Assembly: GCA_020638285.1 (NCBI GenBank)
Contig: JACKIV010000002.1
Coordinates: 186,001-250,000 of the forward strand
DNA: 64,000 nt
Origin: Rhodospirillales bacterium
Lineage (GTDB): Bacteria; Pseudomonadota; Alphaproteobacteria; Micavibrionales; Micavibrionaceae
Reading direction: 5' to 3'
Shown here: positions 39,047-48,887 of the stretch, in pieces
How the letters are laid out: the number at the start of each line of letters is the position of its first letter
Position numbering within the stretch: position 1 is the stretch's first letter
Translations under genes and position numbers: made by a program
The notes under the pieces: generated by a model
Databases searched by the model: none
Told to the model about the DNA's origin: nothing
The model's input: the letters and a program-made list of their open reading frames with translations, nothing else

Positions 39047-39244
39047 GCCTTGTTTTCCTGTGTCCGGGCCCCTCAATTTCAGGGTGCCATAACGCTAATT
39101 TCTTGTGACTCCTGTAAAAAATCCGGAAACTGTCCCGTCATGGATGGTTGACGACCCGCCACCTATGCACGTACTCTGAAGGGGCTGAGTCGTTTTAATT
39201 CCCGGAGGGTCTTGAAAAGCCCTTTCAAACAGGTTCATTCCTTT

Positions 39245-40375
39245 ATGGCGTCCGAACAACGGGCTTTTCTGTCGGCTTTTTTCTGTCGACGGAAAATACA
39301 TTTTCGATTCCGGATTCGGAGCGTGCTGTGCATGCTCTGCGTCTTTTTGTTGTCCGGATTTCTTTCGGCCTGCGACTCCGCCACATCGGGAAACGCAAAA
39401 CCCGCATCCACATCGTCCGCAAACGAACCTCTGGCCGCCAACAGGGAAAATTCGGAAGGTGCCATTGCGCCGCTTCTTCCCCCGGCGGCCAATGAACGCC
39501 CTGCCAGCCCCGGTACGGGGAGCGGCCTGTCTACCCTGCCGGGCATGCAGCCCTCCAAGGGCCTGAATGTCGATAATCTTTTCTCAGAGGATATCCGTGA
39601 TCCCATGGACCGGATCAATCGCGTCGAGAACGTCGTTCTGGATATGCGCCGCGATTTTAACACCGTTCTCCCCGCGATCATGCGTCTGGTGGCCGTCGAA
39701 CAGGACATACAAAACCTGATCGGCCAGCTCCAGACCCTGACCGAGGATGACATGCCGGGAACATTGATCTCCGTTCCCGTGGTTCCGGTGGATTCCGCCG
39801 ACGAGGAAGAGGCCGCAGCAGACCAGACCGGGGCGACTCAGCATCCCCCTCCTGCGCTGTCCGAACGGGATGAGGACTCCCAGCCTCCACCGGCGGATGC
39901 GCCCGCATCGGGCACGCCTCCGTTTGACGGAGATGTCCTGAAGGTCCAGACGCTGCCTTCCGAGGCCTTGTCCGGGGACGACTTGCCGCATGCGAAAAAG
40001 GCGCCAGACCCGGTGCCTGTTTCTGCAGGCGTTTCGGCGTCCGGGACGTTTGCCCGCGGGCTGCGGCTTGGTGAGCATCCGGACAAAACCAGACTCGTTG
40101 TGGATCTGTCGGGGCCGACAACATTCCATACGGATCTGGATAATGGCGAGCATCTCCTCGTCGTTGAATTGCCGGACTCGAAATGGAGCGCGGCGGCGCA
40201 GGAAGCATTCTCCGATGCGCCGATTGTGGCCGGGTATCGGACCGAAGCCACGCCGGACGGTCGCGGGACAATTCTGGTCGTCTCTCTGCGTAGCCCGGCG
40301 AGTCTGGCGCAAACCCTCCTGATTCCGGGCGCAGACGGTGCGCGGCTGGCGATCGACCTGAAGAAAGGGCCTTAA
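39245..40375 (+). CDS. Lipoprotein with C-terminal AMIN-like domain
   Basis: The 376-residue product has a basic N-terminal region, a hydrophobic stretch ending in the lipobox LSAC (about 41-44), then a disordered, Ser/Pro/Glu-rich middle. DPMDRINRVENVVLDMRRDF around residue 120 may be a short coiled coil. The last 110 residues (GLRLGEHPDKTRLVVDLSG and HLLVVELPDSKW) match AMIN domains, which target peptidoglycan. An upstream TTG (39212) has GGAGGG close by and is an alternative start. It follows the PapD-type chaperone and precedes the Tad locus; a role in envelope anchoring of the pilus is a guess. Confidence 0.78.
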   Translation: MASEQRAFLSAFFCRRKIHFRFRIRSVLCMLCVFLLSGFLSACDSATSGNAKPASTSSANEPLAANRENSEGAIAPLLPPAANERPASPGTGSGLSTLPGMQPSKGLNVDNLFSEDIRDPMDRINRVENVVLDMRRDFNTVLPAIMRLVAVEQDIQNLIGQLQTLTEDDMPGTLISVPVVPVDSADEEEAAADQTGATQHPPPALSERDEDSQPPPADAPASGTPPFDGDVLKVQTLPSEALSGDDLPHAKKAPDPVPVSAGVSASGTFARGLRLGEHPDKTRLVVDLSGPTTFHTDLDNGEHLLVVELPDSKWSAAAQEAFSDAPIVAGYRTEATPDGRGTILVVSLRSPASLAQTLLIPGADGARLAIDLKKGP

Positions 40376-40760
40376 ACGCGAAGACACAAAGTTTTTTCTG
40401 AGAAAGCCCCTCTCTCCGTGTTATCCCCGGCTTGACCGGGGATCGAGAGTTTTCAATATTTTGCTGGATCCCGGATCAAGTCCGGGGTGACAGATTCTGT
40501 TCATCCGCGTTCCTCTGTGTTCCTCTGTGGTTCTTGAACTTTTTTCTTTCACCACAGATGAACGCGGATGAACACAGATTTTGAAGATTCCTTCGTGTCT
40601 TCGCGTTAAAAATTTTCTGTTTCAAAGCCCTTCCTGGTTCTCGGGGCAAGTCCGGGATGACGGGTTCTGTCGATCTGCGTTGATCGGCGTTCCTCTGTGG
40701 TTTGTAATTTTTTGTTTTGGACCGCAGAGCGCGCAGAGGTTTTTAAGGAAAAAACGTCCA
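40374..40760. repeat. Composite inverted repeat between lipoprotein and flp
   Basis: Outer arms AAACGCGAAGACACAAAG (40374-40391) and CTTCGTGTCTTCGCGTTA (40591-40608) are inverted copies with two differences. Inside are two ATCCCCGG-type palindromes (about 40421-40445 and 40464-40491) and two opposed arms, ATCCGCGTTCCTCTGTG and CACAGATGAACGCGGATG. A degraded second unit continues to about 40760. The whole 597-nt gap (40376-40972) contains no gene; CGGCTTTAA/TTTAAGCCG at 40846-40870 is a further inverted pair before flp. Confidence 0.85.
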
Positions 40761-40972
40761 GCTCGCTCGTGGAGGAGGGGTGCCGATAGATAAAATTTAT
40801 ATCAAAATGAAAGAGATACGGGGGAATTTGTTTGTTTTTCATTGAGCGGCTTTAACCAAACTTTAAGCCGGGCAGGGGTACTCTGGTCATAACGGTTGGG
40901 AAACCAGACAAAAAGCCGGTTTCATGAAGTGGGTAGAAACTTTACGGGAAACGAACCAAAGGAGACTCCGAT

Positions 40973-41176
40973 ATGTTGACCAGACTTCTTGCCATGAAAA
41001 ATGCCTATGTGAAAGACGAACGCGGTGCCACGGCCATTGAATATGGCTTGATCGCCGGCGGTATTTCTCTCGCCATCGCGCTGGCCGTGTTCCTTCTGGG
41101 CGACAGCCTTGAAACGATGTTCGGCTCGCTTTCGACCGCCCTTGACTCGGCGGCCACCGAAATCGAAACACGATAA
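40973..41176 (+). CDS. flp: Flp/Fap-type pilin
   Basis: Major pilin of a Tad (type IVb) pilus. The 67-residue product has a short leader ending in G18, then ATAIEYGLIAGGISLAIALA, which is the Flp signature with glutamate at +5 and the hydrophobic assembly helix. CpaA, encoded next, is the expected processing peptidase. AAAGGAGA precedes the ATG. A strong terminator follows, so pilin can be made in excess over the assembly genes. Confidence 0.95.
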   Translation: MLTRLLAMKNAYVKDERGATAIEYGLIAGGISLAIALAVFLLGDSLETMFGSLSTALDSAATEIETR

Positions 41177-41189
41177 GGCTCTGTATTAC

Positions 41190-41225
41190 GGAAAGCCCGC
41201 CTTGCATGTCAGGGCGGGCTTTTCC
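41190..41225 (+). terminator. Rho-independent terminator after flp
   Basis: GGAAAGCCCGCC (41190-41201) pairs with GGCGGGCTTTTCC (41213-41225). It is 13 nt past the flp stop and before cpaA, giving partial termination between pilin and machinery. Confidence 0.8.
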
Positions 41226-41259
41226 ACGTCCGGAAAATGGTGTATAGTCAAGGCCAAGA

Positions 41260-41817
41260 ATGATTCCTCTCATCCTGTTTCTCTTTTGTGTGTGCGTTGC
41301 GATTGGAACCGGGCTTCTCGTGGGCTTTTCGGATTTTCGGGGTATGACCATTCCCAACAGATATTCCCTGATGGTCGTGGGGGCGTTTGTGTGTGCGTTT
41401 TCCGTTTTATCTCTGACCGGGCGCGAGGACGTGTTTTCGTCTTTGGGGTCCCATCTGGGCGGGGCGGGGATCATGTTTGCCGTGACGCTGTGGATGTTCG
41501 CCGCCGGGATGATCGGGGCCGGAGATTCAAAGATCGGGACGGCGTTTGCCCTGTGGGCCGGTCTGGCGGGTCTGCCGGTTTATCTGTTTTCCATGGCGCT
41601 TTCGGGCGGGGTTTTGGGGTTTTTAACTCTGGCCTTGCGGCGCTGGACGGTCTGGCCCGGCGCGCCGGAAGGCAGCTGGGTCGCCAGAGCCCAGCGTGGA
41701 GAGAGTGTCGTGCCTTATGGAATTGCGATCGTTTTTGGCGCGATTTTTGCTTTTGTGTTTCGCGGGTACGTATCGCCCGATGTGTTTGTCAGAATTCTTG
41801 ATGGATCGTCTTCATGA
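41260..41817 (+). CDS. cpaA: Prepilin peptidase CpaA (A24 family)
   Basis: Inner-membrane aspartic peptidase that processes the Flp prepilin. The 185-residue product has multiple membrane helices; the two catalytic aspartates are in FSDFRGMTIPNR and MIGAGDSKIG, the conserved D and GxGD sites. It lacks the N-methyltransferase domain of PilD-type enzymes, as expected for CpaA/TadV. It is the first machinery gene after flp. Confidence 0.93.
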   Translation: MIPLILFLFCVCVAIGTGLLVGFSDFRGMTIPNRYSLMVVGAFVCAFSVLSLTGREDVFSSLGSHLGGAGIMFAVTLWMFAAGMIGAGDSKIGTAFALWAGLAGLPVYLFSMALSGGVLGFLTLALRRWTVWPGAPEGSWVARAQRGESVVPYGIAIVFGAIFAFVFRGYVSPDVFVRILDGSSS

Positions 41818-41937
41818 TTCTTTAAGGACTGACAGGGTATGGATGAAGGGAGGGTCGCATCGGAAAGTCTTTTCCGACCCCTCTACGGGCCGGGTTTTTG
41901 AAAGGTTCGGCGCTCTGATTTTTCGTGTGGGGATACC

Positions 41938-42819
41938 ATGAATAGAAATGTGGTGATTGTTCTGATCGGCGGGTTTGTGATTGCGATTCTGGTCGCGGTC
42001 CTCGTGCAGGCGAGTCTGAGCGGCAAGAAGAAAACCGAGATGCAGGCCGAAGCCAAAGTCGAGGTTCTGGTTGCCAAGGCCGCGCTCAAGGCCGGTCATA
42101 TGCCGGGCGAGGCCGATGTGAAATGGCAAAGCTGGCCAAAATCGGCCATCTTCCCCGGCGCCATCGTCAAAAAAAGCGATGATGAAAAAATTGCCGACCT
42201 GGTCAAGGGCAAGCTTAACCGCGCCGTGGCGGTGGACGAACCGATCTTGCGCAGCGCCCTGATAAAGGACGCCGGGAATAATCTGGCCGCCGCGCTCGAC
42301 CCCGGCATGCGCGCCGTGGCCATTGATGTGAAAGCCAATTCTTCTGCCGGCGGTTTTATTTCGCCAGGAGATTATGTCGATATTATTCTGGTTTACAAGG
42401 CGAAGGTTCAGCCGCTTGATAACGCCGATCTGCTCAGCCGCAAGGTCATCAACGAAAACATCAGCGATCTGGCCAGCGAGACAATCCTGAAGAAAATCAA
42501 GGTTCTGGCGATCGATCAGACGGCTTCGCGCCCCGAAGACAAGATCAAGGTCGGCAAGACGGTGACGCTCGCCGTGGATGCGCGCGGGGCCGAGGTTCTG
42601 GCTCTGGCGGGGCAGATGGGCGATCTGACGTTGTCTTTGCGCGGGTTGGGTGATGATTCGGAATCGAAGTCTGCCTATACCGTCACCGACGCCCGTCTGA
42701 CGCGCATCGCGCGCGAGATTGATATGGAAATCGTAATGGCCAAAAAGAGTCTTGGCATTCGTAACAATCTTGTGAGAGTCTATGATGGGGATAACGTCAG
42801 GGATGTCCCGTCTCGATAG
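41938..42819 (+). CDS. cpaB: Flp pilus assembly protein CpaB (RcpC)
   Basis: Periplasmic subunit working with the CpaC secretin. In the 293-residue product an N-terminal membrane anchor (about 3-24) is followed by an SAF domain, VLVAKAALKAGHMPGEADVKW, with conserved GxFI-like GGFISPGDYVDIIL in the middle and a C-terminal beta-rich RcpC domain. The gap from cpaA is 120 nt and contains a small hairpin near 41851-41880. Confidence 0.92.
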   Translation: MNRNVVIVLIGGFVIAILVAVLVQASLSGKKKTEMQAEAKVEVLVAKAALKAGHMPGEADVKWQSWPKSAIFPGAIVKKSDDEKIADLVKGKLNRAVAVDEPILRSALIKDAGNNLAAALDPGMRAVAIDVKANSSAGGFISPGDYVDIILVYKAKVQPLDNADLLSRKVINENISDLASETILKKIKVLAIDQTASRPEDKIKVGKTVTLAVDARGAEVLALAGQMGDLTLSLRGLGDDSESKSAYTVTDARLTRIAREIDMEIVMAKKSLGIRNNLVRVYDGDNVRDVPSR

Positions 42820-42885
42820 TATCTTGTCTGCGTGTTTTGAAGTCTTCAATCAGTTCCATCCAGCAAACGTCTGAAAGACCGTGTC

Positions 42886-44337
42886 ATGATAAAGTTTTCC
42901 ACAGATTTATCCCGAAGGATTCGGGCCGGGCTGGCTCTGGCGGCTCTGGCTGTTTTTCTGGCCGGAATCGGCTCTGCACATGCGGCGGACGGAAAGTCGG
43001 GTGTCCTGTTCCTGAATTTCGGAAAAGCCGAAATCATCACGCTGGACGGCGATGTGGCCGATATCATGATTGCGAATCCTTCCATCATCGAAGCTTCCGC
43101 CGTTCAGGCGAATCGGCTTTATATCGCCGGGGCGTCGGTGGGGGATACGAATGTGATTGTTCTGGACGCTCAGGGCAACATTCTGAAAAAGCTGGATGTG
43201 CATGTGCGTTACGACGTGAAAGCCATTCAGGAACTGGTCGATCACCTGTTTCCGAAAGAACATGTCAAGGTGACGTCCATTCATGACCAGATTATTCTGG
43301 GCGGACGGGTGTCTTCGCCCGCCGTGGCGTCCAAGGTGACGCAAACCGTTGGACATTATGTCAGCGACCTTCAGGACAGCAGCGATCCCGTAGACCAGCA
43401 GATCAACAATATGCTGGAGGTTGCAGGAGAGCAGCAGGTGATGCTCCGCGTCAAGATCATCGAAGCCTCGCGCAGCGTTCTTAAGGAGCTGGGGCTGGAA
43501 AGCAGCATGAACGACCCCAACGAACTGGCCACGACGACTTTGTTTGGACGCACGCCGTTTTCGGCCATGGGGGGGCGGAATACGGGCGGCATTGAAACCA
43601 ATACAACCGGCCTGACTCAGGATCCCTTCTCGGTCGGGCGTTTTCTGCATGATACCGGCATACCGAATGTCGGGATGCTGGAATTTGTTATCAACGCGCT
43701 GGAGACGGAAAACCTCGTCAATGTTCTGGCCGAGCCGAATCTGACCGCCATTTCCGGCGAACAGGCCGGATTTCTGGCCGGGGGAGAATTCCCCGTTCCT
43801 GTCGGTCGCGACCAGGTCGGAAATATTGTGATCGAGTTTCGTCAATTCGGGGTGTCCCTGAATTTCCGCCCTACGGTGCTAAGCAGCGAGCGAATCAGTC
43901 TTCAACTGAATACAGAGGTGTCCTCGCTGGATAACGAAAACGGGATTACCCTGTCCGATGTCGCGGTGCCGGGGCTGGATGTCCGCCGGGCGTCCACGAC
44001 GGTTGAAGTTCCAAGCGGCGGCGGTCTGATGATTGCGGGATTGCTGAAATCCGAATCTCTCAACGGAATGAGCGGGTTGCCGGGGATTCGTAATATTCCG
44101 GTTCTGGGCAAGCTGATTTCTTCGGACTCTTTCCGCCGGGATGAAACGGAACTGGTCGTCATCGTCACGCCTTATCTGGTGGAGCCCTATGCCCAGGAAG
44201 AATTTGCCGTCAAGGCGGCTCCGGCTAAAATTCACCCTCTTGCCAAGGTCTTTGCGGACAATGTTCGCCGGATTTTCGGCGACCGGACACCGGATTTCGG
44301 GGTGGAAGAGGTGCGTTATGGATATCTTCTCGACTGA
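42886..44337 (+). CDS. cpaC: Flp pilus secretin CpaC (RcpA)
   Basis: Outer-membrane secretin through which the Tad pilus passes. The 483-residue product has a signal peptide (about 1-35) and a BON/pilus-associated domain with GVLFLNFGKAEIITLDGDVADIMIANP at its start. An N1-type domain follows, then the secretin homology region (about 215-440), including ALETENLVNVLAEPNLTAISG and VPSGGGLMIAGLL. The C-terminus ends in a short S-type segment. Order and content match Caulobacter cpaABC. Confidence 0.95.
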   Translation: MIKFSTDLSRRIRAGLALAALAVFLAGIGSAHAADGKSGVLFLNFGKAEIITLDGDVADIMIANPSIIEASAVQANRLYIAGASVGDTNVIVLDAQGNILKKLDVHVRYDVKAIQELVDHLFPKEHVKVTSIHDQIILGGRVSSPAVASKVTQTVGHYVSDLQDSSDPVDQQINNMLEVAGEQQVMLRVKIIEASRSVLKELGLESSMNDPNELATTTLFGRTPFSAMGGRNTGGIETNTTGLTQDPFSVGRFLHDTGIPNVGMLEFVINALETENLVNVLAEPNLTAISGEQAGFLAGGEFPVPVGRDQVGNIVIEFRQFGVSLNFRPTVLSSERISLQLNTEVSSLDNENGITLSDVAVPGLDVRRASTTVEVPSGGGLMIAGLLKSESLNGMSGLPGIRNIPVLGKLISSDSFRRDETELVVIVTPYLVEPYAQEEFAVKAAPAKIHPLAKVFADNVRRIFGDRTPDFGVEEVRYGYLLD

Positions 44338-44352
44338 TTCGGAGTGTTCTCA

Positions 44353-45045
44353 ATGATCTGTAAAACCAAATTGTCGTCTCTGGTCTGGATCGGGTGCGGT
44401 GTGCTTGCCCTCGGCGTTGCCGGATGCAGCCAGCAAGGTCTGGGAATGTACGAACCCTCTGAAATCAATGCCCGCCGTCTGGAAATTCAGGACGGAAAAT
44501 TCGGGCAGGTTCTTCCGGTCTCTGCGGCGGATTCGGTCTATCTGGCAGATTTGTCAGAAAATTACCTGCGCTATGGCGTCAGTGATCTGGATGTCAGCGT
44601 GCTTTACGATCCGGACGCCCGGAAAAATGGTCCTTTGACGGCCCGGCGCGAGGCCGATCGTCTGGCCGGATTGCTTGGCGCCGAGGGGGTCAAGACGGTG
44701 CAGGCCGGGACGCTGCCTGTGGCGGGGCAGGGCGAGACGCTCCGTGCATTATTTTCATATAACACGGTAACGGCGCACGCGCCCAGCGGATGCGGCACCA
44801 TACCGGGGCTGGACAATACCCGGGCGAATTATCGGGGGATGTATGAAGACAAACCCTATCGCCTTGGGTGCAGCGTTGAGGCCATGATTGCCCGTCAGGT
44901 CGAGCGTCCGGCGGATCTGGCCGGGCGGGGCGGATTGAAGGGGCCAAGCGATGGACGCAGGCAGTCCCAGATTATGGAAATTTATAGAACCGGAGTCCCG
45001 AACGAACCGTTCAAGGATTCGGAATCTTCCTCCGGATCGGACTAA
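44353..45045 (+). CDS. cpaD: Pilus assembly lipoprotein CpaD
   Basis: Outer-membrane lipoprotein that assists the CpaC secretin. The 230-residue product has a signal ending in the lipobox VAGC (C25), and the conserved CpaD stretch YLRYGVSDLDVSVLYDP is present in the middle. FSYNTVTAHAPSGCGTIPGL and PYRLGCSVEAMIARQVERPADL at the end are diagnostic. The ATG at 44353 follows GGAG at eight nt and is preferred to the GTG nine nt earlier. Confidence 0.92.
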   Translation: MICKTKLSSLVWIGCGVLALGVAGCSQQGLGMYEPSEINARRLEIQDGKFGQVLPVSAADSVYLADLSENYLRYGVSDLDVSVLYDPDARKNGPLTARREADRLAGLLGAEGVKTVQAGTLPVAGQGETLRALFSYNTVTAHAPSGCGTIPGLDNTRANYRGMYEDKPYRLGCSVEAMIARQVERPADLAGRGGLKGPSDGRRQSQIMEIYRTGVPNEPFKDSESSSGSD

Positions 45046-45117
45046 AATAAGGGTTTATAAAATCTTTATCGTTAGACTAAAGCGTTCAGAAGGAGAATTC
45101 AAAGCGGGACATAGATC

Positions 45118-46368
45118 ATGAGTGAATCCGGAAATTCAGGAACGTCCATACTGCTTCCGGGCGCCCGCGTCAGTGTTTTCACCAAAGACGGCGAAACCAT
45201 CGAAACGGTCCGGGCGCTGGCGGAGGACTGGCGCTTTGCGCGCGTCGTTCTCAAAACGCACGAAGGCGATGTGAACGATGCTATCGCGCTGTATGGAACG
45301 GAAATCTCTCCCGATCTGGTGATCGTCCAGACCGAGGAAATCGACGATGCCTTTGCCCAGAGGCTGGAGACGCTCGGCGGGCGCTGCGCCGAAGGCACAG
45401 GGGCTATTGTGATCGGCCCGGTTAACGACGTGTATCTGTATCGCAGATTGATCAGCATGGGGGTCAACGACTATCTCGTGCGTCCCGTCAAGCCTTTGAT
45501 CTTCGGCGAAGTCATCGCCAAAAGTCTGATCGAGAAAATGGGCGCGAGCGGGTCGCGTCTGATCGCCGTGACAGGTGCCAAGGGCGGCGTGGGAACGTCG
45601 CTTCTGGCTCAGAGTCTGGCCTGTGGTGTGGCGGATCAACTGCATCAGAAAACTTTGTTGCTTGATGCTGCGGGGAGTTGGTCGACTATCGGGGTGGGGC
45701 TTGGGTTCGAGGCCACGACAACGCTGGCCGAGGCCCTGAAGGTGGGAGCCGCCGCCGACGAACAGCGATTGAGCCGGATGTTGTTTGCCTCCGGCGATCG
45801 CCTGAGCGTTCTGGCCAGCGGCGGAGACGTGATGCTTGAACATAATGCGTCTCCCGACCAGATTGAAAAATTGCTGAATGTTTTCATGGTCAAATTTCCC
45901 GTGATTGTTTTTGATCTCTCTCAGGCCCCCATTCCGGTCCGGCGGAGCATTCTGGCGCGTGCGCACAAGGTTTTGCTTGTCTCCACCCCGACCTTGCCGT
46001 CCCTGCGTCTGGCGCGGACGCTGCTGCTGGAAATCAAGGAACTGCGCGGCGGATCGGCGGAGGGGACTGACCTGATTTTGAATATGCAGGGCTTTGCTCC
46101 CACCGCCGAGGCGACAAAAAGCGATATCGAATCGGCCCTTGATTGCAAACCGGCGGCGGCTTTGCCGTTCAATCCGAAGCTGTTTGCCGGATTGGAAAGC
46201 CAGGGAAAGAAATTTACAGACGATAAGGCCGGGGCAGAGATCGCTCGCATGCTCGTTGCTCTTGTCCAAAAGCTGATCGGCGCGGAGTCGGATGAGTCTT
46301 CGGCGTCCGAAAAACACAAGCATGCCAGCGGGATGGGCGGTCTTTTTAATATTCTGAAATCGAAGTAG
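45118..46368 (+). CDS. cpaE: Pilus localisation ATPase CpaE (TadZ)
   Basis: ParA/MinD-like protein that places the Tad machine at the pole. In the 416-residue product the first 140 residues form an atypical receiver-like domain, and the ATPase domain starts with the deviant Walker A VTGAKGGVGTSLLAQSLA (about 150-170), followed by LLDAAGSWSTIG. The C-terminus is a Lys/Ser-rich tail ending GGLFNILKSK. No receiver aspartate is obvious, as usual for TadZ. Confidence 0.93.
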   Translation: MSESGNSGTSILLPGARVSVFTKDGETIETVRALAEDWRFARVVLKTHEGDVNDAIALYGTEISPDLVIVQTEEIDDAFAQRLETLGGRCAEGTGAIVIGPVNDVYLYRRLISMGVNDYLVRPVKPLIFGEVIAKSLIEKMGASGSRLIAVTGAKGGVGTSLLAQSLACGVADQLHQKTLLLDAAGSWSTIGVGLGFEATTTLAEALKVGAAADEQRLSRMLFASGDRLSVLASGGDVMLEHNASPDQIEKLLNVFMVKFPVIVFDLSQAPIPVRRSILARAHKVLLVSTPTLPSLRLARTLLLEIKELRGGSAEGTDLILNMQGFAPTAEATKSDIESALDCKPAAALPFNPKLFAGLESQGKKFTDDKAGAEIARMLVALVQKLIGAESDESSASEKHKHASGMGGLFNILKSK

Positions 46369-46390
46369 AAGCGTAAAAAACGGAAATACT

Positions 46391-47887
46391 ATGGCGTTTG
46401 GCAAGAAAACATCATCGGGAGACACGCCCCCGCCGCCCCCTCCGGCGGCGCCCGCGTCTTCGCCTGCCGCGCCGGACCCGGTTGTGTTGTCCCAGCCTGC
46501 GCTCGTTCCGGAGACAATCGAAAAATCCACCCAGAAGAAAAGCATGGCCGATGATGTTCTGTTGACATCTGATCCCCATCCTCCGGAAACGGAGTCAAAC
46601 GTGGATTCCATGACCGTTCTGCGGCTCCAGCGCGCGCGGGCGCGGATCTGGACGGATTTGCGCGAGGGGATTGACCTCAAGGCGCTCGCCCGCATGGACG
46701 CCAAAGCCGCGCGGGACGAGGTGCAATCCGCCGTTGAGGAAATCGCCCGGTTCCGGAATCTGGATCTAACACCGACGGAACTGGCCCAGATCGCCAAGGA
46801 ATGCGGCGACGATATGCTGGGTTATGGGCCGCTGGAACCCTTGACCGAGCGGGACGACATTGCCGATATCATGATTAACGGGCCGGATACGACCTATATC
46901 GAGGTCAACGGGAAAATTCAGCGCGCGGACATCAAATTCCGGGACAATCAGCATCTCGTAACCATCTGCCAGAGGATCGTCGGGGCGATTGGCCGCCGTG
47001 TGGACGAAGCCTCGCCCATCTGCGATGCGCGTCTTCCCGACGGATCGCGGGTCAACGTCATCATTCCGCCACTGGCCATTGACGGCGCGTGCATGACAAT
47101 CCGGAAATTCAAAAAGGAGAAACTCACCCTTGAGAAACTGGTTGATTTCGGCTCCATGACCCCCAGTTGCGCCAAGCTCATCATGGCGGTTGGCCGATGC
47201 CGGGTGAATGTTCTGGTGTCCGGCGGGACGGGGTCGGGCAAAACGACGATGCTCAATTGTCTGACGCGCTATATCGACCATGACGAGCGGATTATCACCT
47301 GCGAAGACGCCGCCGAACTGCAACTCCAGCAGCCCCACGTCGTGCGGCTTGAAACCCGCCCGAAGAATCTGGAAGGCGTCGGGGAAATCACCATGCGCGA
47401 TCTGGTGAAAAATTGTCTGCGGATGCGGCCCGAGCGGATCATCGTGGGTGAGGTCCGGGGACCGGAGGCGTTCGACTTGCTTCAGGCCATGAACACGGGC
47501 CACGACGGGTCCATGGGAACGGTTCACGCCAACAACCCGCGCGAGGCCATCACCCGGATGGAAAACATGATTGCGATGGGCGGACTGAACTTGCCCAGCG
47601 CGGCGGTGCGCGAGCAGATTGCCTCCGCCGTCAATGTTATCATCCAGGTCCAGCGTCTGCGCGACGGATCGCGGAAAGTCACCCATGTTTCGGAAATTAC
47701 CGGGATGGAAGGCGACGTTGTCACGATGCAGGATCTGTTTCATCTTGAAATCGCAGGGGAAGACGCCAACGGAAAACTGATTTCCACCCAGAAATCCAGC
47801 GGTCTGCGCCCGAAATTCTATGACAAGGCGCGGCAGTTCGGGGTGGAGAAACTCGTTCTGGATGCGATGGCGGAGGCGTACGGCTGA
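46391..47887 (+). CDS. cpaF: Tad secretion ATPase CpaF (TadA)
   Basis: Hexameric ATPase that powers Flp pilus assembly. In the 498-residue product a Pro-rich, disordered N-terminus (about 1-60) leads into the N-terminal helical domain and the conserved [20 protein letters not shown]. The Walker A is [13 protein letters not shown] (about 278), and the Asp/His boxes include [21 protein letters not shown] and [14 protein letters not shown]. Its stop overlaps the tadB start by one nt. Confidence 0.96.
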   Translation: MAFGKKTSSGDTPPPPPPAAPASSPAAPDPVVLSQPALVPETIEKSTQKKSMADDVLLTSDPHPPETESNVDSMTVLRLQRARARIWTDLREGIDLKALARMDAKAARDEVQSAVEEIARFRNLDLTPTELAQIAKECGDDMLGYGPLEPLTERDDIADIMINGPDTTYIEVNGKIQRADIKFRDNQHLVTICQRIVGAIGRRVDEASPICDARLPDGSRVNVIIPPLAIDGACMTIRKFKKEKLTLEKLVDFGSMTPSCAKLIMAVGRCRVNVLVSGGTGSGKTTMLNCLTRYIDHDERIITCEDAAELQLQQPHVVRLETRPKNLEGVGEITMRDLVKNCLRMRPERIIVGEVRGPEAFDLLQAMNTGHDGSMGTVHANNPREAITRMENMIAMGGLNLPSAAVREQIASAVNVIIQVQRLRDGSRKVTHVSEITGMEGDVVTMQDLFHLEIAGEDANGKLISTQKSSGLRPKFYDKARQFGVEKLVLDAMAEAYG

Positions 47888-48873
47888 TGGGCGTTCTTCA
47901 GATCATCATTATTTTTGTAATTGTCCTGACGGGGATCGGGATGATGGCTGCGCTCATCATGAACCAGAAAGGCGAGGAACGCCGCCGGGCCATGTCGGTG
48001 ATCCGGGGGCAGTCCGGCGCATCGGACGGGCGGGCAGGGGATGCCAAGGGCGCGCAGGATCGCCGCCGCGCCGAGATTGCCAAGAAGCTTAAAGAGCAGC
48101 AAAACGGAAAAGACAGAAAAGGCAAGAAACGTTTTACAACCAAGGATTTGCTGATGCAGGCGGGAATGAAGATCTCGCCCAGACAGTTCTGGATCAACTC
48201 TCTGATTTTTGCAGTTGTTGTTGCCGTTTTGGCCTTTATGGCCACGCGCGCGCCGTTTGTGGTCCTGATGGTCTTCATTACGGGATTTTTGGGGCTGCCC
48301 AAAATGTTCGTGAAGTGGAAAATCGGGCGTCGCCAGAAAAAATTCCTGATGGAATTTGCCGATGCGCTGGAGGCCATGGTGCGCCTGCTCAAGGCCGGGA
48401 TGCCGGTGACCGAGGCCATTTCCATGGTCGGGCGCGAATTTACCGGCCCGGTGGGCGAGGAAATGTCCCATATCTATGATGCCCAGAAAATCGGGACGCC
48501 GTTGTTCGAAGCCGTGGTCGATTGTGCTCGCCGGATGCCACTGCCCGAAGTTCAGATGTTTGCCACCGCCATCGCCATTCAGGCCCAGACGGGGGCCAGC
48601 CTGTCGGAAATTCTGATGAATCTGGCGGGTGTTATCCGGGCGCGGTTCAAGCTCAAGCGCAAGGTCAAGGCCCTCTCGTCCGAGGCCAAGGCTTCGGCCA
48701 TGATTATCGGGTCTTTGCCCGTTGTCGTGGGCGGGGGGATGTACGCGATTAATCCGGATCAGGTCGGGGTTCTGTTCACCGATCCCTTTGGACGGGTTTT
48801 GCTCGGCATTGCCATTGTCTGGATGGGGTTCGGGGTCTTGGTCATGAAACTCATGATTAATTTCAAGGTGTAG
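47887..48873 (+). CDS. tadB: Inner-membrane platform protein TadB (CpaG)
   Basis: T2SSF-family platform protein of the Tad pilus. In the 328-residue product an N-terminal helix (about 2-22) is followed by a charged cytosolic stretch, two helices (about 100-140), the T2SSF domain (KKFLMEFADALEAMVRLLKAGMPVTEAI, then AQTGASLSEILMNLAGVIR), and two C-terminal helices. It pairs with TadC, encoded 14 nt later. Confidence 0.94.
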   Translation: MGVLQIIIIFVIVLTGIGMMAALIMNQKGEERRRAMSVIRGQSGASDGRAGDAKGAQDRRRAEIAKKLKEQQNGKDRKGKKRFTTKDLLMQAGMKISPRQFWINSLIFAVVVAVLAFMATRAPFVVLMVFITGFLGLPKMFVKWKIGRRQKKFLMEFADALEAMVRLLKAGMPVTEAISMVGREFTGPVGEEMSHIYDAQKIGTPLFEAVVDCARRMPLPEVQMFATAIAIQAQTGASLSEILMNLAGVIRARFKLKRKVKALSSEAKASAMIIGSLPVVVGGGMYAINPDQVGVLFTDPFGRVLLGIAIVWMGFGVLVMKLMINFKV

Positions 48874-48887
48874 GGGGGCGCGCGACC

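Noticed and set aside
37951..40760. CRISPR array
   Set aside because: The repeats are inverted and composite with irregular spacing and no unique spacers; no cas genes are present.
41851..41880. Hairpin between cpaA and cpaB (GGGTCG...CGACCC with CGGAAA/TTTCCG)
   Set aside because: No T-run follows, so I do not call a terminator; may be a weak RNA structure.
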